The translations under genes and the position numbers were made by a program. A DNA stretch of 46,895 nt from JANYCG01 sp031392945 (lineage in GTDB: Bacteria > Pseudomonadota > Gammaproteobacteria > Burkholderiales > Burkholderiaceae_C): the NCBI GenBank assembly GCA_031392945.1, contig JANMVT010000290.1, positions 1-46,895 on the forward strand. Reading direction: 5' to 3'. Within the stretch, counting starts at the first letter, position 1, and every line of letters starts with the position of its first letter. Shown piece after piece: positions 1 through 7,286 of the stretch. The notes under the pieces were generated by a model, which saw nothing but the letters and a program-made list of their open reading frames with translations, was not told the origin of the DNA and searched no databases.

Positions 1-684
1 CTGACAGTCACCATGAAATTGTTCCCGGCCATCGTCACCTTGCATCTGCTGGGCGGTTTGATCTTGTTGGCCCTGCTGGCTGTGCAGGTGGCGCGGCAAA
101 ACCAGTCTGACAGCGGCGCGGCGCCGGTCGCCATCAGTGCCGCGACCCGAATCTTTTTGTGGTTGACCTTGTGCGCCTTGGTGTTGCAAATCGCGCTGGG
201 CGGCTGGGTCAGCACCAATTACGCGGTGTTGGCCTGCGGCGAGTTTCCGCGCTGCCAGGGCCGATGGTGGCCCGAGATGGATTTTGAACAGGGCTTTCAG
301 ATTTGGCGTGGCCTGGGCTTGACCCCGCTGGGCGAGCACATCCATTTCGCGGCGCTCACCGCGATCCATTACGCGCACCGCCTGATGGCGGCCCTGGTGT
401 TGCTGATGTTGGGGGCGCTGGCCTGGGTGCTCAATGGCACGGCTGGCTTGCGCCTGCCGTCGCGCTGGCTGGCCGCGCTCACCGGCCTGCAACTGGCAAC
501 GGGTTTGAGCAATGTGGTGTTGGGCTGGCCGATGCTGGCGGCCCTGCTGCACACAGGCGGTGCGGCGGCCTTGCTGGTCGTCCTGGCCTGGGCCTTATCG
601 ATCAGCCAAACCGGCCCCAAGACCAAGACCAAACCCGCGCCGCTATGGGGTGGTTCAACCGTATCGAGACTCAAGCATGAGTGA
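1..684 (+). CDS. ctaA: Heme A synthase (COX15/CtaA), C-terminal part
   Basis: Converts heme O to heme A in the inner membrane for aa3-type cytochrome oxidase. The frame is open from base 1, and about 227 codons are present against a usual 350-390, so the 5' part lies upstream; the ATG at 13 is probably an internal Met. Several hydrophobic helices are visible. The periplasmic-loop motif GGWVSTNYAVLACGEFPRCQ carries two Cys, and histidines in HIHFAALTAIHYAHR and in LLHTGG fit the family's heme ligands. The stop overlaps the ctaB start by 8 bases (677-684), so the two are translationally coupled. The family call is firm; only the start is missing. Confidence 0.93.
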   Translation: MTVTMKLFPAIVTLHLLGGLILLALLAVQVARQNQSDSGAAPVAISAATRIFLWLTLCALVLQIALGGWVSTNYAVLACGEFPRCQGRWWPEMDFEQGFQIWRGLGLTPLGEHIHFAALTAIHYAHRLMAALVLLMLGALAWVLNGTAGLRLPSRWLAALTGLQLATGLSNVVLGWPMLAALLHTGGAAALLVVLAWALSISQTGPKTKTKPAPLWGGSTVSRLKHE

Positions 685-1633
685 ATTGCCAGATAAAACC
701 GCCAAAGCGACCACGGCCACGGTCGACGCGCCAAACGAGGCGCACCGGGCGCGCGATTGGCGCACGCCTTTGCGCCAGTTCCACGCCCTGACCAAGCCGC
801 GGGTGATCCAGCTGATCGTGTTTTGCGCCTTGATTGGCATGGTGCTGGCCGTGCCCGGCGCGCCGGGCTGGGCCGACATCCAGCTCGCCCTGATCGCCTG
901 CCTGGGCATCTGGCTGGTCGCAGCGGCAGCGGCGGCCTTCAACTGCATCGTCGAAAAAGGCATAGATGCCAAGATGAAACGCACGGCCTGGCGGCCCACT
1001 GCCAGCGGCGAGCTGCAAGACTGGCAGACCCTGCTGTTTTCAGGCGTCCTGTGTTTGGCCGGCTCGACCCTGCTTTATGTGTGGGTCAACCCGCTCACCA
1101 TGTGGCTGACCTTTGCCACCTTTGTCGGTTACGCCGTGGTGTACACGGTCATCCTCAAACCGGCTACACCGCAAAACATCGTGATCGGCGGAGCGTCGGG
1201 CGCAATGCCGCCCCTGCTGGGCTGGGCGGCGATGACCGGTGAAGTCGGGCCCGAGGCCTTGATTCTTTTCCTGATCATCTTCCTGTGGACGCCGCCGCAC
1301 TTCTGGGCGCTGGCGCTTTACCGCGTGGAAGACTACCGCAAGTCCGGCCTGCCCATGCTGCCGGTCACACACGGCAGCGAATTCACCCGCCTGCAAATAT
1401 TGCTTTACACCTTCGTCCTGTTCGCCGCCTGCATGTTGCCCTTTGTTTATGGCATGAGCTCCTGGATCTACCTGGTCACGGCCATCGTTTTGAGCCTTGG
1501 TTTTTGCCTGTATGGTTTCAGGCTTTGGCGCGACTATTCGGACGCGCTGGCCCGCAAGACTTTCCGCTTTTCCCTGATCCACCTCAGCGTGTTGTTCGCG
1601 GCCCTGCTGGTCGATCACTATGTGCCCTTATGA
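677..1633 (+). CDS. ctaB: Protoheme IX farnesyltransferase (heme O synthase)
   Basis: Transfers a farnesyl group to protoheme to make heme O, the substrate of the CtaA enzyme encoded just upstream. The ATG at 677 gives 318 residues, normal for the UbiA-type CtaB/CyoE family; a longer frame opens upstream but would run back into ctaA. After a hydrophilic leader (about 35 residues) come LTKPRVIQLIVF, the Asp-rich region around NCIVEKGIDAKMKRT (prenyl diphosphate/Mg binding) and a second conserved segment WTPPHFWALALYRVEDY, with about nine hydrophobic helices. It overlaps ctaA by 8 bases and the next gene by 4 (ATGA at 1630-1633), so all three form one operon. Confidence 0.96.
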   Translation: MSELPDKTAKATTATVDAPNEAHRARDWRTPLRQFHALTKPRVIQLIVFCALIGMVLAVPGAPGWADIQLALIACLGIWLVAAAAAAFNCIVEKGIDAKMKRTAWRPTASGELQDWQTLLFSGVLCLAGSTLLYVWVNPLTMWLTFATFVGYAVVYTVILKPATPQNIVIGGASGAMPPLLGWAAMTGEVGPEALILFLIIFLWTPPHFWALALYRVEDYRKSGLPMLPVTHGSEFTRLQILLYTFVLFAACMLPFVYGMSSWIYLVTAIVLSLGFCLYGFRLWRDYSDALARKTFRFSLIHLSVLFAALLVDHYVPL

Positions 1634-2238
1634 AAAAACGAAACGCTATAAAAATAATAGCTGTCTACGCAGGTTCCACGTTGGTTACAGGCATTATTTC
1701 CGCCTGCTCCGAAAGCAAGCCGGCGTTTTCGTCGGTCGATGTCACCGGCGCGGACTATGCCAAAGACTTCGCCCTGACAGACCACAACGGCCAGCCCAAA
1801 AACATCAAGGATTTCGCCGGCAAGGTGGTTGTCCTGTTTTTCGGCTACACCCAGTGCCCCGACGTCTGCCCGACCTCGATGGCCGAGCTGGCCGAGATCA
1901 AAAAGCTGCTTGGCGCCGACGGCGGCAAACTGCAGGGTCTGTTCATCACCATCGACCCCGCACGTGACAAGCCTGAGGTGCTCAAGGCCTATATGGCCAA
2001 TTTCGACCCAAGCTTTCTGGCCCTGATCCCGACACCGGAGCAACTCGCCGCCGTCGCCAAAGACTTCAAGGTGTATTACAAAAAGGTGGATGGCAAAACC
2101 CCCACCAGCTACACCATGGACCATTCGGCGGGCAGTTATGTCTATGACACCAAGGGCCAATTGCGCCTGTACACCCGTTATGGCAGCGGCGCCAAGCCAT
2201 TGGCGCAAGACATCCAGATCCTGCTGAAGCAGGGTTGA
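1630..2238 (+). CDS. sco1: SCO1/SenC copper chaperone, lipoprotein
   Basis: Thioredoxin-fold copper chaperone that helps assemble the CuA site of cytochrome oxidase on the periplasmic side; 202 residues. The copper ligands are Cys76 and Cys80 (QCPDVCPTS) and His165 (TMDHSAG). The N terminus has a basic start, a hydrophobic stretch and the lipobox-like end GIISAC with Cys26, so it is probably a lipoprotein. The ATG at 1630 overlaps the ctaB stop. Oddly, codons 6 to about 24, the signal-peptide core, lie in a copy of the short dispersed repeat found elsewhere in this window (see 1645-1700). Function follows from family motifs and the ctaA-ctaB context. Confidence 0.93.
   Translation: MKKRNAIKIIAVYAGSTLVTGIISACSESKPAFSSVDVTGADYAKDFALTDHNGQPKNIKDFAGKVVVLFFGYTQCPDVCPTSMAELAEIKKLLGADGGKLQGLFITIDPARDKPEVLKAYMANFDPSFLALIPTPEQLAAVAKDFKVYYKKVDGKTPTSYTMDHSAGSYVYDTKGQLRLYTRYGSGAKPLAQDIQILLKQG
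1645..1700 (+). repeat. Dispersed repeat copy 1, inside the sco1 signal peptide
   Basis: Matches the reverse complement of 4762-4825: AATAGCT, a short variable stretch, then TTCCACG followed by GGTTACAGGC here and GGGCTACAGGC there, then an AT-rich end. It is entirely coding and supplies most of the signal peptide. Family membership was judged by eye. Confidence 0.6.
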
Positions 2239-2264
2239 CCCCGGCGGGGCGAAAATCCGCCCGC

Positions 2265-2294
2265 TTGACTTTTATTTAACAAACGTGTTAAATA
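2265..2294 (+). promoter_or_regulatory. Promoter and palindromic operator of the ArsR-family gene
   Basis: A -35-like TTGACT (2265-2270) and a -10-like TTAAAT (2288-2293) are separated by 17 bases. A perfect inverted repeat with 9-base arms, TATTTAACA and TGTTAAATA, around a 4-base centre AACG (2273-2294) covers the spacer and the -10 box. This is what an autorepressor operator should look like. The expected transcription start, six to eight bases past the -10, falls on the ATG at 2301. Confidence 0.75.
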
Positions 2295-2300
2295 CAATTC

Positions 2301-2807
2301 ATGAACCCTCTGGCCATCGACACGGGCACCGACCGGTTGAGCGCCGCCTTCGCCGCCTTGGCCGACCCGACGCGCCGCGCCATCCTGTCGCGCCTCGCGT
2401 TGGGCGAAACCAGCGTGGGCGATTTGGTCAAGCCCTTTGCCATCTCCGGCCCGGCCATTTCGCGCCATCTGCGCGTGCTGGAAAACGCGAAACTGATCGA
2501 ACGCAAGGTGGACGCCCAATGGCGCATCTGCCGCCTCAACCCGCCGGGTTTGCGCGTGGCCAATGACTGGTTGTCGCAATACCGCGAGTTTTGGGAGCAC
2601 AGCCTGGATCACCTGGTCGAGGTGCTCGAACAGGGCGAAGGCCATTTGCCGCCCGCGCAGAGCACCAATGTGCCGTTGGGGATCCAGACCCCTGACAAGC
2701 CCGCCACGCGGGTTCCCAGGCCCCGCGCCGGCCCAGGGCGCCCTTCTGGCAACCCGGCGCGGCCTTCAAACCGCCCATCAACACCCAAGAGAAGGAAATC
2801 CCCATGA
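2301..2807 (+). CDS. ArsR-family winged-helix transcriptional repressor
   Basis: Residues 10-100 form an ArsR-type winged helix: LADPTRRAILSRLALGE, then the recognition helix region ISGPAISRHLRVLENAKLI and a wing with KVDAQWRICRLN. No metal-binding Cys cluster is visible, as in the ArsR subgroup that precedes SRPBCC/AHSA1 genes. There is no Shine-Dalgarno sequence before ATG 2301, and the promoter position predicts a leaderless mRNA. Residues 113-168 are an unusual Pro/Arg-rich, low-complexity tail not expected of this family (usually about 100-120 residues). The stop overlaps the next start (ATGA, 2804-2807). It probably represses itself and the two genes that follow; the inducer is unknown. 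Confidence 0.88.
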   Translation: MNPLAIDTGTDRLSAAFAALADPTRRAILSRLALGETSVGDLVKPFAISGPAISRHLRVLENAKLIERKVDAQWRICRLNPPGLRVANDWLSQYREFWEHSLDHLVEVLEQGEGHLPPAQSTNVPLGIQTPDKPATRVPRPRAGPGRPSGNPARPSNRPSTPKRRKSP

Positions 2808-3892
2808 ACGCGGAACGATTCACCCTGAACATGACGCGCTTCATCCGCGCGCCGATCGAGAAAGTATTCGACGCCTTTGCCACCCAGGCGGGTTTGGCCT
2901 CCTGGATGGGGCCGCGCGCGATGAGCCTGACCGCTGTTACGGCCGACCCGCAGGTGGGCGGCAATTGGCGGGTTGAGATGCGCGCGCGTGACGGCAGCGT
3001 GTTCGTCGTGGGCGGGCAGTTCAAGCAATTGCAGCGCCCGTCCAAAGTGGCCTACACCTGGCAGTGGGACGGCCCCACCAGCCCCATGCCCAACATCGAG
3101 ACCCTGGTGGAAGTGAGCTTGAGCGAGAAAAACGGCGGCACCGAGCTGCACATGAAACACAGCGGATTCCCTGCGGCAGCTGCGCGCGAGGGCCACAGCC
3201 AGGGCTGGAATTCCACCCTGAACCGCCTCAACGACTACCTGGACCCCCAAGGCATGGCCGGCACCATCACCCTGCTGGGCGACGTGCGCAGCAGTTACAC
3301 CCGCACCGCACGCATGGCCCTGGCCGAGAAGAGCGTGGCCTACACGATGCAAGCCGCCGCCCCGCATTCGCCCGACATCCTGGCGGTGCACCCGTTTGGG
3401 CGGATTCCGGCCTTGCGCGATGGCGGCATCGACATCTTCGAGACCGCCGCCATCGTGACCTACCTGGACGAAACCTTTGAGACGGGCCCAAGCCTGCGCC
3501 CCGACACCATCATGGGCCGCACCCGCTGCGCGCAGTGGATCAGCGCTGTCAACAGTTACCTGTACGACACCATGGTCCGGCGCTACTTGCTACAGGTTTT
3601 CTTCCCCAAAGGCGAGGGCGGCCAGCCGGACCGTGCGGTGATCGGCAAAGCCCTGTCGGAGATGCCTGCGCAGTTGGCGGCGCTGGAGCAGGCCTATGCC
3701 AACGGCGACTGGCTGGCCGGCAACGCTTTGTCAGCTGCCGACCTGTTTGTCGCCCCGATCCTGGCGGGCTTGCAATTAATGCCCGAAGGTGGCAAATTGA
3801 TTGCCGGTTGCCCCAACGTGATGCGCGCCCAGGAAGTGATCCGCCAACGCGCCAGTTTCGCCGGCACCAACCCCGCAACCAGTTCCCGCTAG
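2804..3892 (+). CDS. SRPBCC (AHSA1-like) domain fused to glutathione S-transferase
   Basis: A 362-residue fusion. Residues 1-148 are an SRPBCC/AHSA1-type ligand-binding domain (FIRAPIEKVFDAFATQ, WMGPRAM, VGGNWRVEMRARDG, HSQGWNSTLNRLNDYL), the usual partner of such ArsR repressors. Residues 151-362 are a GST: thioredoxin-like N domain (ITLLGDVRSSYTRTARMALAE, then FGRIPALRDGG and FETAAIVTYLDE) and an all-helical C domain (GDWLAGNALSAADLFVAPIL). An internal ATG at 3254 precedes the GST part, so separate internal initiation is possible, but the frame is continuous and no ribosome-binding site stands out there. Domain calls are from motifs; a role in detoxifying a small electrophile is inference. 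Confidence 0.85.
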   Translation: MNAERFTLNMTRFIRAPIEKVFDAFATQAGLASWMGPRAMSLTAVTADPQVGGNWRVEMRARDGSVFVVGGQFKQLQRPSKVAYTWQWDGPTSPMPNIETLVEVSLSEKNGGTELHMKHSGFPAAAAREGHSQGWNSTLNRLNDYLDPQGMAGTITLLGDVRSSYTRTARMALAEKSVAYTMQAAAPHSPDILAVHPFGRIPALRDGGIDIFETAAIVTYLDETFETGPSLRPDTIMGRTRCAQWISAVNSYLYDTMVRRYLLQVFFPKGEGGQPDRAVIGKALSEMPAQLAALEQAYANGDWLAGNALSAADLFVAPILAGLQLMPEGGKLIAGCPNVMRAQEVIRQRASFAGTNPATSSR

Positions 3893-3941
3893 CGCATTGC
3901 CCGCAAAGCAGTGCATTTTTCAACCCCAAGGAGAAATCAAA

Positions 3942-4718
3942 ATGAGTTATTTGCCCGGAAAATTCGTCTGGTTTGAACACGTCTCCAAGGACGCGGTCAA
4001 GGCCAAAGCCTTCTACAGCGGCCTGTTCGGCTGGGCTGTGAACCCCATGCCCATGGGCGAGCAGACTTACGACATCATCACCAATGGCGCAACCGGCATT
4101 GGCGGATTTCGCACCGCCGAGGCGGGCATGCCAAGCCATTGGGCGTCCTACCTGTCCGTGGCAGACGTTGACAAGAGTTTCGTCAAGGCCACAGCCAACG
4201 GCGCCAAAGCCCTGATGCCACCCATGGACTACGGCGATGTCGGCCGTGCGGCTGCCGTGGCGGACCCAACCGGCGCCGGTTTCGCGCTGTGGAAAGGCGC
4301 GCAAGGCGACCCGGCTGATGTTGAAAAAACTCCGGCGGGCGGCTGGATGTGGAACGAGCTGCACAGCAGCGACGCCAAAGCCGCCGTGGCGTTTTACGAG
4401 AAGGCTTTTGGCTTCAGCCATGAGGCCATGGACGTGGGGCCTGGCGGCACGTATTACGTGCTCAAGGACGCGGCAGGCAACCGGCGCGCCGGCGTGATGC
4501 AAAAGTCGCCCGACATGCCGATGCCGTCCAACTGGCTGCCTTATGTGTCGGTGGCCGATTGCGACGCGTCCGCCGCCAAGGCGACCAAGCTCGGCGCGAT
4601 GTCGCTGGCGATGCCACCGACCGACATCCCCAACATCGGCCGTTTCGCCGTGGTGATCGACCCGGTGGGCGCAGCCATCGCGATCATGAAACCCCTTGAC
4701 GTGATGAAGATGGGTTGA
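3942..4718 (+). CDS. Two-domain VOC (glyoxalase/bleomycin-resistance fold) protein
   Basis: Two VOC modules in tandem, 258 residues. Module 1 (about 5-118) begins GKFVWFEHVSKDAVKAKAFY and ends ADPTGAGFALWKG. Module 2 (about 130-255) begins GGWMWNELHSSDAKAAVAFY and ends IDPVGAAIAIM. Paired modules of this kind occur in the uncharacterised CFP30B-like group, so the substrate cannot be given. ATG 3942 is chosen because AAGGAGAAATC lies directly upstream; an in-frame ATG at 3897 has no such site. It lies 49 bases after the SRPBCC-GST gene on the same strand and is probably cotranscribed under the ArsR-type repressor. Confidence 0.87.
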   Translation: MSYLPGKFVWFEHVSKDAVKAKAFYSGLFGWAVNPMPMGEQTYDIITNGATGIGGFRTAEAGMPSHWASYLSVADVDKSFVKATANGAKALMPPMDYGDVGRAAAVADPTGAGFALWKGAQGDPADVEKTPAGGWMWNELHSSDAKAAVAFYEKAFGFSHEAMDVGPGGTYYVLKDAAGNRRAGVMQKSPDMPMPSNWLPYVSVADCDASAAKATKLGAMSLAMPPTDIPNIGRFAVVIDPVGAAIAIMKPLDVMKMG

Positions 4719-4761
4719 AGTTCTGCGCTGACAGCGCCGATCAGTCGGGTCGATCGATAAC

Positions 4762-4825
4762 TGGTATTTTTGGCCTGTAGCCCTCGTGGAATATGCGTTT
4801 ATAGCTATTTAATATATAGCATAAT
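4762..4825 (-). repeat. Dispersed repeat copy 2 (intergenic)
   Basis: Read on the minus strand: TAGCTATAAACGCATATTCC, then ACGAGGGCTACAGGCC and an A/T-rich end, preceded by TATATATTAAA. It is one of the clearest copies. The 197-base gap 4719-4915 otherwise shows only a small GCGCT/AGCGC hairpin just after the VOC gene stop (4727-4739). Confidence 0.7.
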
Positions 4826-4915
4826 GAATGCCGCGGTCGGCGCCACTGATCGGCACGCCCAGGGGGGCGGGGCCTTTCAATTACCATGGGCGGTTTCAAC
4901 AGACAGAGAAGCCCC

Positions 4916-5716
4916 ATGGATTTGAAACTCGACGGTCTGCACGTGCTCATCACCGGCGGCAGCAAGGGCATCGGCCTGGCTTGCGCCCAGGGTTTTTTGC
5001 GCGAAGGCGCGCGGCTCAGCCTGGTCTCGCGCGACCCGGTGAACCTGGACAACGCAAAAGCGGTCCTGCTCAAGGATGCCCCCGGCGCGGCTGGCCGCAT
5101 CGGTGTTTTCAGCGCCGACCTGAAGGATGCCGCGCAAGCGTCTGCAGCCCTGGCGAAGGCGGAAAAGCTGCACGGCGATGTGGACGTGCTGGTCAATTCC
5201 GCAGGTGCCGCCAAACGCACGCCGCCCGATGAGCTCAACGCCCAGGCCTGGCACGACGCCATGGACGCGAAGTTTTTCAGCTACGTGCACATGATTGACC
5301 TGGTCGTCAAAAAAATGGGCCTGCGCGGGCGCGGCGCCATCGTCAATGTGATCGGCTCCGGCGGCAAGGTCGCCAGCCCGATCCATCTGCCCGGCGGTGC
5401 TGCCAATGCCGCCCTGATGTTGATCAGCGCCGGGCTGGCGGCGGCTTACGGCCCCAAGGGCGTGCGCGTGAATGCCGTCAATCCGGGCGGAACCGAGACG
5501 GATCGCCTGATCGAAGGCTTGCAAGCCGCAGCCCGACAGGATCAGATCAGCATGGAAGAGGCCTTGCGCCGGGCCTCTAAAAGCATTCCCCTGGGCCGCC
5601 TGGCCCAGCCGGAAGAAATCGCCAATGCCGTCCTGTTTCTGGCGTCGCCCAGCGCCAGTTACGTGACCGGGGCCATACTGAGCATGGACGGCGCATCCAC
5701 GCCGACGGTGGTGTGA
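4916..5716 (+). CDS. SDR-family protein lacking the YxxxK catalytic pair
   Basis: Rossmann-fold short-chain dehydrogenase/reductase-like protein, 266 residues. The dinucleotide motif ITGGSKGIGLA is at about 12-22, NSAG replaces the usual NNAG, and the C-terminal LFLASPSASYVTGAILSMDG is typical. At the active site the alignment places GGAAN (160-164) where YxxxK belongs, so the catalytic Tyr and Lys appear to be Gly and Asn, while the Ser region (VIGSGG) is kept. Start 4916 follows GAGAAG by 5 bases; an upstream in-frame ATG at 4886 would add ten unconserved residues. Four bases separate it from the acyl-CoA synthetase, so the pair is an operon. It may be a CoA-ester-linked enzyme with altered chemistry, or non-reductive. 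Confidence 0.85.
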   Translation: MDLKLDGLHVLITGGSKGIGLACAQGFLREGARLSLVSRDPVNLDNAKAVLLKDAPGAAGRIGVFSADLKDAAQASAALAKAEKLHGDVDVLVNSAGAAKRTPPDELNAQAWHDAMDAKFFSYVHMIDLVVKKMGLRGRGAIVNVIGSGGKVASPIHLPGGAANAALMLISAGLAAAYGPKGVRVNAVNPGGTETDRLIEGLQAAARQDQISMEEALRRASKSIPLGRLAQPEEIANAVLFLASPSASYVTGAILSMDGASTPTVV

Positions 5717-5720
5717 GCCG

Positions 5721-7226
5721 ATGAAACCGATGATCGAATTTGACGGTCAGACAATAGCGTCCGAGGCCTTCTTCCAGCGCTACCAACGCGCTGCAGCGGC
5801 CTTGCGTGCCAGCGGCGTGGGCGAGGGCGACGTGGTTGCCCTGATGATGCGCAATGGCCCAGAAGCCTTGGAGCTGATGCTGGCCGCGCGCTGGATTGGC
5901 GCCCAGTGGTGCCCCATCAACTGGCACTTCAAGACCGAAGAAGTCCAGTACATCCTGTCCGACAGCGGTGCGAAAGTTTTTGTGGCCGACGCGGATTTGC
6001 TGGCAGGGCTTGAGGGTTTGCGCCTTGAGAGCGTCAAGACCTTTGTCAGCGGGCGTCAAAGCGGCGCAGACCTGGCCCCCGACAGTCGTGCATTGCCAGC
6101 GTGGGAGCTTTGGCGTGCCGCCGCCGCAGCAGGCGAGCAAGTGGCAGCCGCGCCGCGTGGCGCGATGTTCTACACCTCGGGCACGACCGGCAAACCGAAA
6201 GGCATCCGCCGCAACCCGTCAACGCCGGAACAGGCTGCGCGCGCGCTTCAAGTGATGCGCCACGCCTACGGATTTGACGCCGGCATGCGCGTGCTGGTGA
6301 GCGCGCCGATGTACCACAGCGCGCCCAACTCGTTTTCCATCGGCGCGGCCAACGAAGGCGCGCATCTCTTCATCGAGCGCCGTTTCGACGCCGAGAACAC
6401 GCTGCGGATGATTCAGCAGCACCGCATCACCCATGCCTACCTGGTGCCCACCATGTACGTGCGCATGTTGCGCCTGTCCGATGAGGTGCGTGGACGTTAC
6501 GACCTGAGTTCGATGCGCTTTGTGTCGTCCACCGGTTCGCCTTGTCCGCCCGATGTCAAACGCGCCATGATCGAGTGGTGGGGCCCGGTGATCCATGAGT
6601 GTTACGGCGCCAGTGAACTCGGCTATATGACCCGGCTGGACAGCCATGAGGCCCTGCGCAAACCAGGTTCCGCCGGCAAGCCGCTGGAGGGCGTCACCAT
6701 CGCCATTCTGGACCAGCAGGGCCAGGCAGTGCCCCAGGGCCAGGCCGGCTTGATCTACGCGAACCAAGACCAGCAAGCCGACTTCACCTACATCGGCAAC
6801 GACGCGGCGCGCCAGAAGATGGAGCGCAACGGCCTGAAGACACTGGGCGACATCGGTTACCTTGATGAAGACGGCTTCCTGTTCATCGTGGACCGATCCG
6901 CCGACATGGTGATCTCAGGTGGCGTCAACATTTACCCGGCAGAAATTGAAGCCGCCCTGCAAATGATGCCCGGCGTCGCCGACTGCGCCGTATTCGGCAT
7001 CCCCGACGAAGAATTCGGCGAGGCGCTGGCCTGCGCCGTGCAGGCCGTAGCAGGCGTTCACCTTGACGAAGCCCAAGTCCAGGCCTTCCTGAAAACCCGC
7101 CTGGCCGCCTACAAAGTGCCCAAAATCGTCAGTTTTCACGCCGAGATGCCGCGTGAAGACACGGGCAAAATATTCAAGCGCAAACTGCGCGAGCCGTATT
7201 GGGCCGGGGTTGGCCGGCGCATTTAG
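5721..7226 (+). CDS. AMP-dependent acyl-CoA synthetase/ligase (ANL superfamily)
   Basis: Activates a carboxylic acid to its CoA thioester through an acyl-adenylate; 501 residues. The P-loop-like A3 motif MFYTSGTTGKPKGIRR is at 149-164, followed by a YGASELGYM adenylate motif, GDIGYLDEDGFLFIVDRSAD (A7-A8 region) and the C-terminal catalytic Lys region DTGKIFKRKLREPYW. The acyl specificity cannot be read from the sequence. It starts 4 bases after the SDR stop and is probably translated from the same mRNA. It converges with the LysR gene across about 60 bases in which no clear terminator is seen. Confidence 0.92.
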   Translation: MKPMIEFDGQTIASEAFFQRYQRAAAALRASGVGEGDVVALMMRNGPEALELMLAARWIGAQWCPINWHFKTEEVQYILSDSGAKVFVADADLLAGLEGLRLESVKTFVSGRQSGADLAPDSRALPAWELWRAAAAAGEQVAAAPRGAMFYTSGTTGKPKGIRRNPSTPEQAARALQVMRHAYGFDAGMRVLVSAPMYHSAPNSFSIGAANEGAHLFIERRFDAENTLRMIQQHRITHAYLVPTMYVRMLRLSDEVRGRYDLSSMRFVSSTGSPCPPDVKRAMIEWWGPVIHECYGASELGYMTRLDSHEALRKPGSAGKPLEGVTIAILDQQGQAVPQGQAGLIYANQDQQADFTYIGNDAARQKMERNGLKTLGDIGYLDEDGFLFIVDRSADMVISGGVNIYPAEIEAALQMMPGVADCAVFGIPDEEFGEALACAVQAVAGVHLDEAQVQAFLKTRLAAYKVPKIVSFHAEMPREDTGKIFKRKLREPYWAGVGRRI

Positions 7227-7286
7227 CTTGAACGCAGAGGGTTTTGGCCTAGCCCCTTGCGCGCGGGCTGATTGGCCGCAGCCGCT

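Noticed and set aside
4727..4739. Terminator after the VOC gene (GCGCT, GAC, AGCGC)
   Set aside because: The stem has only five pairs and no T run follows.
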